Source of the DNA: Opisthocomus hoazin
Taxonomy: Eukaryota; Chordata; Aves; Opisthocomiformes; Opisthocomidae
DNA: 64,000 bases
Direction of reading: 5' to 3'
Assembly: GCF_030867145.1 (NCBI RefSeq)
Contig: NC_134436.1
Location: 5,828,001-5,892,000 of the forward strand
The notes beneath the pieces were generated by a model, which was given only the letters and a program-made list of their open reading frames with translations, made no database searches and was not told the DNA's origin. A program made the translations under genes and the position numbers. Shown one piece after another: positions 1 through 14,400 of this stretch (the stretch's first letter is position 1; every line of letters starts with the position of its first letter).

Positions 1-3000
1 TGTCTCCTTTAGCTAGTGTGGATGTTTATTCCAGATTGCTTTCAAAATATTGAATTTTGATTTCTCTAGGGAGTATCTGGAATTAACTAATATATAAAAT
101 GCAATAGGCATTCATGGTCATCCTATGCAAGTATAAGCTTCAGTTATAATTTTATTTTGTTTGCTTTTATTTTATACCTCAGGGCTGATACCATGGAGAT
201 ACAAAGTTCTTTCATATTATGTGTTTATTCTTAAGAAATTTTTGGGAGCTGCATCAGCTGACACTTATTTACACCACATTTGTATATATATTTACAACTT
301 CTGTTGCTTTTGAAGATGTAAATACTTGTAACGGTTCCCATACTCAGCCTTTCTTAGAGGTAATGTGGTGCTTGAAGAACTTCCGTATAAATTTACCCAA
401 GAACTTCATCTGAGTTGATTGAAATCAATCCTGTGTTGGACTAACATCACATTAAAAGATAACAGTAAAGTACTAACTTTTAAAAGATAGTTTCACTTGT
501 CTTAAAGAAGTAAAACTCCTTTCTTTTAAATGGAAACAGTTTTTGATTGCTATCGTCCATACTGATTTTACACCTGTGAGAATGCAGGAAAAATGGAAAA
601 AGTTTGTTGTATCTGGCTTCCCTTCACTTCAGTGGAAAAACCTGATAATTCTGGTGTGCTTTTCTGTAAGTGGTGGCAGAATGTTTAGTCTGCAGCGCCT
701 GTTCTTACACGTTGAGCTGTGGTTGGGCTCTTTCCTTTACTGCAGATCACCGTTGTGGGCGTATGAGTAGCTGTGTCAGCTGTAGCTGCGTGGCGTGTAG
801 TTGTACCAGCGGCTGCGAGTGCGGTGATCAAGTGGCTCAGAAGCCGAGACTCATTCTTTTTCCACATCTGCCAGTGTTGTTTCCTCTGGCATGTGAAAAA
901 CAACTCTCAAAAGACAGCGGTTTGTAGTGGACAGCATAATTGCAAGAATAACTTCTGTTGCCCCTGTGCTTTTGATTGTGTTAATTATCTTTAAGATGTT
1001 AATCGTAATACTCCTCGCATGGTCTCATCCAACTTGTGCCCTTTCCTTAAACGAATTAGAACTTTGACTTGTGAGCACTACCTTGTCACCCTCGATTAGG
1101 AAAGAAAGTCCCTTCCGTATTTTTGTGTGTTAAAACTGTAAGAGAACTGTATGCTGTGTCAGGCAAGTCAAACCCTGCCAGGCTTCTTCGGAAATTTGTT
1201 TCTAAAATAATAAAAGCCTGTGCAGTTGCGTGATCTAAGTGACTGTTTCATATCTAGTGTTAGTCAGTTTTACAGAGTTGACATCCCACATTTGGGTTTC
1301 ATTTTCATACTAAATGATATTTACACGTTGAGCTTTGCAATCCCAATGGATTTTAATTGTTTTAATTTATTATTGAAATTCAACCAAACCTTTGTCTGGT
1401 ACCTATAATCAACAACAGCTGTATTTTTTCACCATTTTCTATAAAACTGCAAAAGCGCTTGTAGAGGCAGAAGAGTTGGGAGTAATGATTTTCTTTGAAA
1501 AGTGTACTAATAAATGCTGGATGCATTTTACTAGATAAAATTGTTAGGTTTTAGTGCCTGTTTCAGAAATTGTTTATAAAAATAAATGCTTAGTGTCTTT
1601 TAATGTAAAATAGGTATAAGCAGCTATTTCAGGCCTCAGTATGTCTTAAACTTAGTCCTACATGTTGTCTGAAATAATTATAGTGGGCCTGTCTAAGTAT
1701 CTGTGCTTTGGACCTGTTCCTGCTATGTTAATTAGGGTAAATATTTCACTAGTTGTCTATTTTTAATGTGAACAATTTAAATCCGTGCACTTCTGCAAGC
1801 AGTAAAAATCTAAAGAACCGGCTTGATTGCAAAGCATTTGTGCTCAGCGTGCAGCTCTCAAGGCTCTCCGTGTTCCTGGAAGACAAGATTGCTGTGTTTT
1901 AACATCAGAAAATGCTGGAGTTTCTGACTTCTTAAAAATCTGTTTTTAACCGTGACCGCGTTATACAGAATTGTGAAAATTACGCATCTTAGTAAATAGC
2001 TTTTACCTAGTAATTCGCAGTTGATCCTTAAAACTCAGTGACCTACTGGCTGTGTAATGAACAGGGCGTGTGTGTTGGAAGCGTACAGTCCCAGGCTGAC
2101 ATACCTGCATGTGTACGTTGTCGCTGTTGTGGAGATAAGCTCATTGCAGTCCGCTGTCGCCGATATTGAAAACCTTGGGTTAGTTCAGTGAAACATGAAG
2201 GAGCATTTGGTACTAGGATTACACCACAAGCAAGCGTCTGAAAAACCCTTGGGTTGGTGAAGTGAATAAAAACAAGCTGGGCACTTGTTGCTTGGTTTTT
2301 GTCCTTCCAAGCACTTAGTCTGGTAGTTCTGTAAAACATCCTGCTGCAGGTAGCAGACAAGCCTGTATCTTCTCGAGAACATTTCCAGCTTGTAGAAAAC
2401 AAAAGTCATCTTAGGAAGGAAGATTATCCTCGTACTTTGCATTTGTTTGGGGAGTTATTCTCCCTAGGAACTTCGTTCTAGCCCTGTCTCTAAATGCTTG
2501 GTGTGTATGTTAGAATGAAATGATTTTTTTAATAACTTGGATTTTGAGAAGGACCTGTGTCTTAGCCTGATACTTCCGAGTTCTGCACGTGCCACAGAAA
2601 GGCACCAAACGCATTGTAATGCCCAGTCCCGTTTGCGCTCTGGAGCCTAGTCCCTGTCGCACCGTTCCCAAAAGTGGCGGAGAGGCTTTGGTTGGGGGTG
2701 CTGGCGCCAGCTCTCCAGTGGCGTGGTGAGGTTTGTCTTTGTTCTTGCCTGAGGAAATGGCAATAATGAAGTCACGGTGCCTTAGCGGGGTTTGCCAGCT
2801 CTTCGCTTCTGCTTCAGATCACGCTTCTGACAGTGGGAAGTGGCAGCATTGGTCTCTCCAAGAAAGGCTTAGCTTTTGGACGCACTGGTGGTGGTGCCTT
2901 GGTCATTCAGGTTGTATTTCCAGACTTGAAGCGTGAGAGGTGGCTTTGGATCCACATTTTCACGACTGGTTTTCAGAGGATTGTTGCTGCTCTTCTGAAT

Positions 3001-6000
3001 GCTGCTGTTTGAAAGACGGAACAATTGCAAAATGCTCCTGCTCTGTCATGTATCATTTTTCTTAATCAGTTCTGTGCAATTATATTTAATCTAGATAACT
3101 GTCTTTTTGAAACACAGTATTTCAAAAGGAAAATAAAACTCAGAGCATTTGAATGGAAGTTGATGAATACACATACTGTATTACTTGGACATCATGTTCA
3201 TTTCTGAATAGAAAATCATAAAACCACGGACTTAACAATCCTGTGCTTACGTTGTGCTTAAAGGTGTGAGGAGGATAGAAAGCAAGCCCCGGTGTGTGCT
3301 GTCTACCGTCCTGACGACATCCAAGTACTTTTTTTTTTTATGGTGTCAAAGTTATAATCTAAATCAAATTCTTCTGAAACTACTTAAATGACAGGTATCT
3401 TCTTACTTGCACAAGGGATTTAAAACACAACATATGGATTTCTAATAACGGAACATGCTGTGTGCTGCGTGTGAAACTCCTGAAGTGTTTGTAGTTGATT
3501 CAGAAACACTTGCCTGCTATTGAAAAGTGAGTGATGCGGTAGTGCTAACTCTGAACGGCCTTGCAAAGTCCACTCGCAAGCTGATCGGTTCAGTGTCTTC
3601 TGAAAGGTGATACAGGAATGCCAGAATAAGGGGGAAAACCCCGAAAACCCACCCACAAAACCCCACAGAACCATGCATTTGTTGAGTTCAAAAAATGCTT
3701 TGCAGTGCAGCCTTTTTGCTAGGCTGGTTGTTGGTAACTGTACAGCTCCTCGGAGTTCTCATCTCTCTTTCGGGGCAGGAGAAGTATTTAGTTTGTTGCC
3801 AGGAGATGGCAGTAACTGATAAAATTTTAAAATACTATTTTGTGCATGAACATAGTTTGAACATCTTCTGTTTGTCTGTTTATTTCTCCCTTGGGAATTG
3901 TTCATTTCACATCTGACAAGTTCATGATCTTTACATTTCAAAAATTGCTCAAAACCATAAGCAAGGTGTTAGTAATGTGTTCCAGTGCCAGCGTGGCTAC
4001 CTTGTCCCATAACCTTTCTGTAAGTTTATGGTTGAAAGAAGTGCAGAGTTAGGGTTTGCTTAAACACTTCTAGTCAAGTAGTATGAAGTTTCCCCCTTCT
4101 AAGGAGGGTAGTATACATGTGATATGGTTGTTTTATGAAATTATGCCAATTAGGCAGAATTATACTTCTTGACTTTGGGATGAGAAAAGCATCCAGTAGA
4201 TGGGTATCTGTTCGGCACGGATCCTGCCGTCCCGTCATGACGACTGCTAGAGATAAATAGCGGTGGTTTGACCAAAAATGTGCCTGTGAAGGTCAGCTGT
4301 TCCTTTGGCTGTACGGCCAGTTTATTTGATGAACTTTGTGTCGTTCATTTGCTCGTTCACCTGCAATCTTTCAGGTGTAGGAATAAAGAATTTTACACCT
4401 TAAAAGTGCAGACATTAAAAGATTTGTCTGTTGGCAGCGTGTCTTGTGCTACTGGCTTGTTTGGAACCCAGAGATAGCTGGAGCATGTTTTTCTTCTAAC
4501 AAGGAGGAATTAAGGTCATCTGAAAAGGTTAGTTTGATGTGTGCCTTTGCTCTTCTGCCACAGCACTGGTGATTAAAAATGCCTTTCCCATGGAAAAGGC
4601 AGGACAGCATCCTTGTATCTCTGGGAGAGCTGGAAGCCAGAAGTCGCTGCTCTTGCCATTCTGCCACGTGGTACAGAAGTACTGTTGGCATTGGAGGGTC
4701 TGCATCTCTTTTTAATAATTTCTGGGTCCTCTGGTTTAACTGTAACCTTTGGTGTTTACTCTTCGTTTCTTCTAACTTCTTCCAAACTCTGCAATCATTC
4801 ATTTTTATATTTAGTTAGTAAGCTTGAAACGTAGTAGCCTGATACTGGTTGAGCTGAATTATGATTTCTGTAATTTCTTAGCTCTACAGTCTCTTAGTAC
4901 CTATTGGTTTGACTAAATATCCCTGCGTGAGGTGAATATTAATACACCGTTAGCCCTGAACTGTGGTACCCATGCTGGGAGGGTAGTGAGCATGCTAGCT
5001 TGGTGCCCTGGAGGGGGAGAGAAGGGGGATCTAAGCTCAGACGTGGTATAATGGCTATTGCAAGAAAAATGGTGCAGTGAAATGGGAGCCTGAAATACCT
5101 TTTAGACAGGAACCTCAGTGTGCTGCCCTGCTAATACAGGGCTTGCAATTATGGTGGTTAATTGCCTTATCCTGTGCATTGTTTGCTTTGGGAACTGCAA
5201 TGCTGCATGTGGAAAATTATTCCTCTTCAAAATGTAATGTGTGGTGTGCTGGGAAAGTATGGGAGGGACTGTGTTGTATGATTGCAGCGTTAGAGAAGTA
5301 CAAGACAGTCACTTGCGCTGTGTAGGTTGAGCTTACATTGTTGAACACAACCGTTTTGTACTGAAGTCTGAAGTAACTGTTAGATCTCTGTCCGCTAAAA
5401 CACAACATGTGCCCTGTGGATCACCCCTGTAACCTTCGAAAGCAGAGAAATGCTTGCTCAGCAGACTCATTTGTTTGCTTTGTTTTTATCTAGCTGTGTC
5501 CTCCACTTTGCACAAAGAATTAGCTTGTCTTCCTGCTACCCAAGAATTCACGGTTTTAAACTAACTCTTGAAAATGACCTTACAATGATTATATTTTCCA
5601 GAAAAACCTTGAGAACTGTTTCAAATCACAGAACATCACAGCAAGATAAATACATCCAAAGTAAACAGTATATAGAATCTCAAAGCTGATATTTACTAGA
5701 GAGTTAGGGATGCAGCAGACTGGAAGACCACTTTTACAATGTATTTAAATGCCCTGATGTTTTCTGCAAACCGCTGGTGTAGGAGATGGCGCAGCTTAAA
5801 GCTGCTCTGAGGCGTGGTATTGCTAGGAGAGGACTTGCTGCTTTGGAAGTGGTTAGATTGGAGATCCACCCGTTGTCTGGACCTTGTTACGTTTCAGTTA
5901 TTTCAATCTGATATTATGACTGGTGTTGAAAAATTTGTATAAACCCACTTTACATTGTAGGAGCTTTCACTATTTTTTAAAGCCTTTTTACAGTTCTCTA

Positions 6001-8288
6001 AATTAAGTAGAAGAAACATCAAATGCTCTTCAGCTACATGCGTTGGATTCTCTTTGCTGTTGCTGTTCATTTTTATGAAGGCCATGCCAAATTTAGCATG
6101 CAGTGGAGGACTATATGAACACACTTTCTTAATTCTTAAAAAATATTAACAGTAGTTTCTTTGATTTTTCAGGACTATTTGAAGCCTAAAGTAGGCTGTC
6201 ATGAGATAAATTGGAAAATTAAAAAGGTCGTCATCTCCTAGTTTGAAAGATTTTGTTCATGCTTGGCCAACTGGCATGTGTTATTCACGAAAGTGAAGTT
6301 ATTCTAGATCTCTGATTTAGTGGAGTTTTTGAGAAAGCAAAATTGCAGGTCCTTTGACATCAGTAACAGACTTACCAGTGATTTTTTGTGGGACCAATGG
6401 TACTGTGGTTGGAATATGAACAAGAAACGTTTGATTGCTGTTTTAAAGTTCAGTGCAAGTATATTATCTAAGTGGTTTCCATGTATGTGCCTTTATTCAA
6501 CTACAATTAGGTTTTAAAATCTAACCAGGAGAGAAGTTCTAGGCAAAGACCATAAGTAAATGCATGCAGCGTATGCCTTGATAGATCTGTGGTGGCACCT
6601 TACTGTATGATTCGTCTTTGTTGATGCGCTTACTCTTTCTGTCAGCTTCAACTTAAGTACCTAGGGCTTTTGGATAAGCATTAACTGATATTTGTGAAAT
6701 AATACACGCAGCACATTGCCTTACACAGACCTGGATCAATGGGCAGGACCCCAGTTCTGGTGTATGTGAACTTCTGCCAGCGAGTGCATTGAATATGTAT
6801 TTCTAACCCTGCTGTGATATAAAAGGATCACAGGGGTTAAGAAGCTGCTTCTGGTAGCTGGGGCCTTCGTGATGGAAGTCAGCATTTCCCCAGTCCACTG
6901 ACAGCTATTGCTTGCTGAGCAGCATGCCTGATGGTGCCGGCGCAGTGAGGCGTGAGAGTCGCCCGGGTAGATGGTGTTTCTGGGATGTCTAAGCGCTGCC
7001 GGAGGGCTCTCATTTGGAGGGGTGGTGTTTTACTGGAGAGTGTTCTTGCGGGACATTGCTGACCTCATTCTCTGACCCAGTAAAGCCAGCGCCGTCAAAC
7101 CAGCGGTACTCAAACTCACAGGTCACTCCACTGCCGGACAAGGCGGTGTGCCCCGAGGGTGGGAGAGCAGCAGGTGCAGGAAAGATGCTAAGATAATACC
7201 TGTCCATATGGCTGTTGTAAATACACTGGGAAATCTTCGTGAAGCTAAACTAAATTTACTTTGCATTGGAACTTGCGATGCAGAAGCTGAGCTGTCACCT
7301 CTCATTATTTGAGAGTTGCTTGACTGCTGCTGATCCTGAGGTTTCTTAGCTGAAACAATTGCATCCATTCGCCCCAAAATAAATGCTGTATTGAATGCTG
7401 CAGTCTAATGTACTCAACCTGAAGTTGTTTCAAGAAACCTGTCCCACTTGAATTTTTCTCTAGATGAAGAGAAGCCTCAAAACCCCCAGCTTTTGGTCAA
7501 AGCCATTCAATAGTAGGTTCTCCGAGTATGGAATCTAGTGATGGTGTAAACCCGGAATGGGGAGAGCTGCCTTAGATGTTAAAGCACCATTTGCAATTAA
7601 CAAATTACTGTCAAACTCGTTCTCATTGATCTCCCCTCCCTACACCAGGCTGCGGGGCGTGGTGGCTCTGGCATATCCTCTACCACCAGAGTCCTGAACG
7701 AAATTCAGGAGTGGACTTGGCACCTGCAGTTTACAGAAAGAGCTTAATTAGAAAAGATGTCCCCGCACTTGATGCAAGAACGTTTTTGCAGAATCTTTGC
7801 TCGTGCTTCTACTGGATTTGTTTGCATTTGTTCCATTGTTATATGTAAGGGAATGGTTAAAGAATCAATAATTTAATTTTTTGTTACTGCTGCTTAGTAA
7901 AGCATCTGCTTCAGGTTTATCTTCTTTTTGGATCGTGTAGCCCCGTGCATTACATGCTCAGAAAGTCCAGGATTCTGTGCCCAGAAGAACCGAATGCTTT
8001 CTGCTGCTTGCACACTATGCTGAATTTTGGTTTGCACCCGTTCTCGCTCTGTGAAAATGGGACAGTCCAGTAGGCAGATTGTACCAGAAAAGGAGTAAAG
8101 AGTTAAGAGATATTTTGGTGTGCCTGAATGGATTAATTTGTAACTGGTGCTTCTGTGTATGATAATTCAATTATCATGTTGCTTCAGTGCCTTAAATCTA
8201 TGTTGGCTTTCTCTGAATGTCTTGCAATGCTTGTTTAGTAGTTTACTGTGTTGTGATTGACATTTTGATTGCCTTTATTTCTTTGTAG
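1..8288 (+). other. FBXW11: FBXW11 intron upstream of the F-box exon (5' end outside window)
   Basis: AT-rich DNA with many stops in all frames, ending in a pyrimidine-rich tract and a TAG acceptor at 8286-8288. I looked for the exon that normally precedes the F-box exon, which encodes the dimerisation segment with the CHYQHGHIN and LKPMLQRDF motifs, and did not see it. I saw no CR1 copy, RNA gene or convincing open frame. The short open frames of 60-119 codons in this stretch are of the size expected by chance. Confidence 0.8.
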
Positions 8289-8475
8289 AGCAAGGCTTAG
8301 ATCACATAGCAGAAAACATCCTTTCCTATCTTGATGCCAGATCGCTCTGTGCAGCAGAGCTGGTATGTAAGGAGTGGCAGAGAGTCATCTCTGAGGGAAT
8401 GCTATGGAAAAAGTTGATTGAAAGAATGGTACGCACAGATCCGCTATGGAAGGGACTGTCAGAAAGAAGGGGTTG
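8289..8475 (+). CDS. FBXW11: FBXW11 exon: F-box domain
   Basis: The exon opens with AG, completing a Glu codon begun in the previous exon (phase 1), and ends with TG of a Trp codon before GTAAG. It encodes about residues 112-173. It starts with [15 protein letters not shown] and continues through [13 protein letters not shown] and [12 protein letters not shown], which is the F-box that docks on SKP1. After it come the first linker residues ([15 protein letters not shown]). The QRVISEG segment is the FBXW11 form; the BTRC paralogue differs here. Confidence 0.97.
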
Positions 8476-11400
8476 GTAAGTACCTCGGCAATAACTAAAT
8501 TCACCTTTCACAGCGTTCTCCTTTGTGAATTTCCCTAATTGTGAGCTCTGCCAACGATAAGCTTGTAGTAAGCTGGTGTCACAGAGATCCGTATCTCCGC
8601 CGTGCACTGGCGGGGGTGGCTGTGGGGAAAGCTGTCAGCTCCCATTTCTGCTCTGGCTTTGTCCCCTGCCCGTTCATGCACCGGTGTCTTTCAACACTTG
8701 CTTTCTTGTGGTAAGTCTGTCTGCAAATTTGTAATTTCTGTTTTGCAGGGAGAACTAACAGGTAGAATCAGCTCACAAAAACTAGCAGCAGCGTGTTTTG
8801 CAGGGCTTTTTCTTGAGTGAAGTATTTCCAGTTAAGCTTTGTGGGTGTTTTTTTGGTTTTTTTTGTTTGGTTTTTTTTTTTTGCGCGCTTAAAATATAAA
8901 ATAGCTGGTTGGGCTGCAGAAGCTTCTCTCAAAGAGAAACCATTTATGTTTGTGTCAACGGAGTTTTTCTATCCTTTACCGGTATCTGAAGAAACAAGGT
9001 GTTCTGCTTTAGAAAACTGCTTTTCTGTGCTCTCTAGTGGTGTGCCTGAGAAAATGCAAGGCATGCTGTAAAGAGCAAGAGGACGACTCCTTGCTGTCTA
9101 AAACTCCTTGTGAAGCAGTGAACTCTAATTTGGAAAACCATAAGGAAAACACCCGTTATCTTTTTAGTCTTGGATATTTCAAATACAGCTGTCAAATTGT
9201 AAAGTCGTAAGGGTTGTGACGGCAATACTAAAAATTCTTACAAGTGTTCTGTGAGAATATGTCATGAGGTTTTGTTCTGTGCAGATTTTGAATTTCTTGA
9301 AAGTTTGGATTCTTTGTGGTAAAATGAAAAATATGTTTCTGGTTCTTTCTAGGGATCAGTACCTGTTTAAAAACAGACCAACAGATGGGCCCCCAAATTC
9401 ATTTTACAGGTCCTTATACCCAAAGATAATACAGGATATAGAGGTATGTTTTCTGATATATAGTATCTGCAGGAGAAATAATGTTGCATATTGTTAGTGT
9501 TTCAAAGATAGTGCGTGTGGGAGCAGTGAAGCATATCATATATATCTGTATCACTACTGCTTCGTGAGCTCTGGCTCTTCAGACAGTGTAAAAAACACCC
9601 TCAGCAGCTTACTGACGCAGTAAATACGTTAATGTGTTACTCTAAGTGTTAACACCATCTTTTTTGAGTTTAAAGATTTTTGGAATTCTTCTGGGACTGT
9701 GAATTTTAATAAACTAACTGTCTGAGGGAGCTTACTACTCCCAGACAATTCCATGTATCTCTGAATGTTCTGATATATCGGTGACGCTCACTTGGAAAGT
9801 GATGTGAAGGTTAGCGTCTTAAACACCAATTGTTTGAAACATTGCTTATTTAGTAACTTACTACTTCTAAAGCAGTCACTGTTGCAAATACAGCTTTCTG
9901 CAGGGTGTGGGATGCTTTTTTCCCCCTCGAGTGGTTTGATGAGAACAATCAGTCCTACAATGATAAATACAGTTGGGGTATTAGTGGTAAAAAGACTGTA
10001 GAAATTACTGTTCTTTTCTTTGGCATAATATTTTGCTTGTCTTGTTTAAGAGTTACAAAGTTGGGCTTGCTCACTTATTTTAAAATATGTTTCTGATAAA
10101 TCGGGATCATCTTGGTATTCTGCCTACCAGCAGAAAATCTGTCTTGCTCAATTTGCTGTGTACCCACCACAAAACTCCTAAATCCATTACAGCCTGTGGT
10201 ATAACTTATTTCAACCACGTGATGGATGTGAAATTATTGGTCTGAAATTTATTAGTTGGGAAACACAGGTTGTGATGTTGAAGACAGATGTGAAGTAATG
10301 GAATCATTCTGCTATGGCAGATGTGAGTTTGTGTTGCTTGGCACTCGGTAAACAAAATTATTCAGAGCTCTTAACCTATCTGTAAAATGTATCTGCTGGA
10401 AAACATCATCCAATTTTCAACTATTTTTTATAACCCTTGCTACATAATTTACAAACACTTAAAGAACTAAGCATGAAATGTAGGCTAGACAAAATAAGAT
10501 CAAACTTGATATTTACTTGTGAGCTGAATGATACACATTGTTTGAAGGGAGATGTCTACTCTCGGTAGGGAATGACAGAGTGATGTTGCAGTGATGAGAA
10601 GCCAATGGGATGAAAGAGAACTCTTAATGTGATATTTTCTTGCTTTCTGCACAGTTCAGTAACAAAAATGGGTGAAAAGCGGTATGAAAAGATGACCTTT
10701 CAGAAGATGCAGAACACTGAAGGAGTTTGGCATTGTTATAACTCAGATTTTTAGAGCTATTTTTCTGAAACTCATTTGTTTAGGTGGAACATTTGTATAG
10801 GAATTCTTTTTATTAGTGATGGGAGTGTTCCTTAGAGATGTTCTGAGGCCATTCAGCCCTTGAACTGTCATAATCTGCTATTTAATACTTTCATTCTGTA
10901 GTTGCTCTAGATGTGCTGGTACAACGCAGAGAAGTGAAGCTCCTGAACTGGGCAGTTTTTCCTGGTACGAAATAAGCAGGAAGAAACCAAAACCCCCTCA
11001 GGTTTCACTTGTTGCTAATACATTAAATGAAAAAATTTTCAGTGGGGAACGAGTATAGCACTAAAAATATATCGTAGTAATGAGCATATTTCTTGAAAAA
11101 CTAGATTTCATTAAGATAACAGTAAAGCTAGTGAACCCTCAAATTAGGAGAAAAGTTTGCACGCAGTGCCTGGAAAGTAAGGGCTCATGTATTCAATTTG
11201 GGTAGAAAATGCATCAGTGTTTGGAAGTCACGAAAGACAGTTTTGTAATACTCTTTTGAACCCTAACTTTCTTTTAGAGGTTCACCTCATAAATTTTTAT
11301 TTTTCATTACATAATGCTGAGTTGGATGATGTGCTAAATGTGGAATATGCAGAGTAAGGGGTTATCTCGTGTCAAGCTCTGAGGTGGAGCTGGAATGGTA

Positions 11401-14400
11401 GAACGTGCTGTATGTAAAACACGCCATGCCACTAGTAGTTATAAATAGTAACGTGAGTAATGAGCGTGGGAAGAGAGTTGTCTTTTCTGCAGTGTACAGA
11501 GAGTAAACTGTAAGCTGTTGCCATAGTTTCTGCCCATTCCAAACTGCCTGGCAATCTAGCTCCTTCTACATATCATTTCCGTAGTTTCTATCTAATGCTT
11601 GTATCCTTAACGATGTTAAATATTATTGGGGCATGTGGGGAACTCCTGTGCGTCTCAAACTTAGATGGAGGGAGGCAACAACAGAGGAGCAGAATTAGGG
11701 CTGTTCAGGAAATTATCTCCTGTAGTTCTGTGCTTTCCATTCCACGCTTGTGTCTGTAAACCTGTGAAAACCCCTTGGTCATTAGTGGTTGTCAGTCACT
11801 TGGGGTAGAATTTAAGGTATTGGCAACTAACCTCAACACTGTCCATGGCCCCGTGGATGCTTTGGTAGAGCAGTAAAGCTGGAAGGAGCCAGGACCTGTC
11901 AGCTGTGGGCTCTTGCCGCTGAACTTCACTTAAGCAAAAGTAAGTGTAAGCCTCTGTTTGCCCATATTCAGGAAACACGCGCGTCTGTCTGGTCTTCTAG
12001 AGTGGTGAGGTCTCCCTTCGAAAACGAAGGGCTACTTCCAGAATCATCACTGCTCGGTTTATACAGGCAGCGCGCTTCCCGCTCCTGGTTCTTCGAAATT
12101 GCTGAACTGGAGGGGGAAGGCAGAAGGACCGGGGATATTGTGCCACGTCAGATTTTTCCCTGTTTACATATTTCCTCCAAGCCCTCTGAAATATTGGTGT
12201 TTTCCGGGTTTCCAACCTGCAGTGGGATTAGTGTTTCTGCTAATAGTTAAGGGTCCAATAATTCTTCCACTTCCAAAAGTTTATTACAATTTTTCTAATA
12301 AATCCCCCTTTAAGCACTTTTCACAAATTGCTTCCCTAAAGGACTGTCAAAAGAAGCTTTTAACACTGTTTAAAAATGTAGATGGAGAGTAACAGTAACA
12401 ACAAAACTTAGCTATAAGATTAGGAGCACTTCTTAACTTTTTCCTCCCTGATTCTGTTTTTAAGCCTGAAGGCATGCTCCCCCTCAGTTTCATACTTTTC
12501 CCATTTCTTCATTTTTCAAAGCAATGTGCAGTAGCTCTTGAATAACTTTCATCTTAGCTGTGATGAAGAATTTTGTATCTCTGAATACCAAAATGTTTTT
12601 TCTTCAAATATTTGCCTGGACCTTTAATAAGATCTTCCTGTTTCTGTCAGAGGGTCAGAGTTTAAGGAACCAGTGACAAGCCAAAGGCTACCCTATTAGC
12701 ATTTATATAGTAATATATGTGTTTTTGTAAGACATTGATCTTGTGTCCAAAGGACTTTCTTTTACTACAGTAAAATATATTTGATGTAACAGACAAATGT
12801 TGTCAGTGTTTTATCTGTGGAGCACAAAGATTAACCAAATTCTGCTAGACTGTTTCTAATGGTAAACGTTACCAATTTACTGCAGCTGGTACTCAGTCGG
12901 GTTGTGGGTAGAGATGAGCTCGAGGGAGAATGCACTCTCTCCTTTGGATTGACTGACAGAATTTGAAAAGTAATCCAAAACCAGAATGAACAATTGGAAG
13001 GAAAAATGAGGAATGATAAATAGCAAATTTGAATTCTTTCTGTTGGGCTCTATTTGCATTTTGGGTCAAAAGTCCATGCAACTACAAAGTGTTGTTAGCT
13101 GCAACGTAATAGAGGCAGTGATTGGCAAACTGAGGTTCCCTTGCCTCTCTGAAAATTGATTAGTGCCAATATCTGTTTACTTCATGCCAAACGTATTTTA
13201 GAAACAGAATGTCACTTCTCAAATCATTAGATTTGAAAAGAGGAGGACATTTAGACATCTGAAACCAAATTCTTGGAAAGAGGTAGTCGCTCCACCTCCA
13301 CTGTGAAGCCAAATATTTAATTAGGTTTCATTTCACAAGAGGTGGTCTGGTAATTTCAAATGTCTCCAAGTCAGATGTTGGATTGCCAGACTGCTTTGGG
13401 AGCTTTTTTTTTTTAAAATGAAAACCTGATTTGAGGCTTATGCTAGAAAACTGAATCTGGGTTTGCAAGACCTTGTTTGTGGAGATGATCTGGTTGGTGC
13501 AGGGTATCCTGTGCCCAGGTGCGCTCCCAAAGCGTTGCAGGGGCAGGTCAGCTGTTTTAGTGGGACTCTGTTAATTAGCACATTGCCAGGATGGGAAGCT
13601 GAATACTGCTGATTCCAGAACCCCAAGTTCCTGGATTTTGTCCATATTACTTGTGAAGCTTGGCCGACTCTTCTGTTTCCCCTCAGGATTAGCACAAGTA
13701 TCTATTTCTTGTCATGAGTTGGGAAGACTCATTCCATATATGTTCCCCTTATCTCTAGGCACATAGCAAGTGCCCTCGTCTTGTTTCCATGGAGACTTAC
13801 ATCCACCTAATTAAGATGAGAACTAAAATGTGATTTTCCTGAAGACTTAAGGAAAATGTGGTGCCAGGCCATCAAATAAACACCATGTGTTCTTCTGAAT
13901 TTTGAAAAAGTTCAGATTTGAGGACTGGAACTGAAATTTTAAAGCCTTGGGAATATTTGAAAAGGGGAACAAGTCAGCTCTCGCCCAAAGTCACTGCCAG
14001 CATTGGGAGGTCTTTGTTTATGAAAGTTGCGGTGTATAATTTCGGAGGGAAATGGGTTTGTTTAGTACTGTCCTAATTATGATGCTGGAGAAATTTTGTG
14101 TCTGTGTGCGCGCGCAGGGAGAATCTAGTTAGCATTATATAACTAGAAATTTTTTCAGCCAGCCTTTGAAATCTCTAGTCCACAGGCACTTTCCAAAAGG
14201 CATTTCTGAAAAATGAAGCTGGCCGAGGAAAGGAGAGGCTTCGGAGTGGCAGGGATGAAGTTCTTGTGGTGCACAGCACAGATTGCGCTCTCCTGTCTGA
14301 ACAGGGCAGAAGACTCCTTTCGGATGCCCCTAGCATGGGACAGATCTCTGGCTTGGCTTTTTTTGTTCACAATTACTTTTTTCCACAAATGGACAAACTA

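Noticed and set aside
1..8288. Possible upstream FBXW11 exons (dimerisation domain)
   Set aside because: Searched for codons of the CHYQHGHIN and LKPMLQRDF motifs on the + strand and found none; they must lie outside the window.
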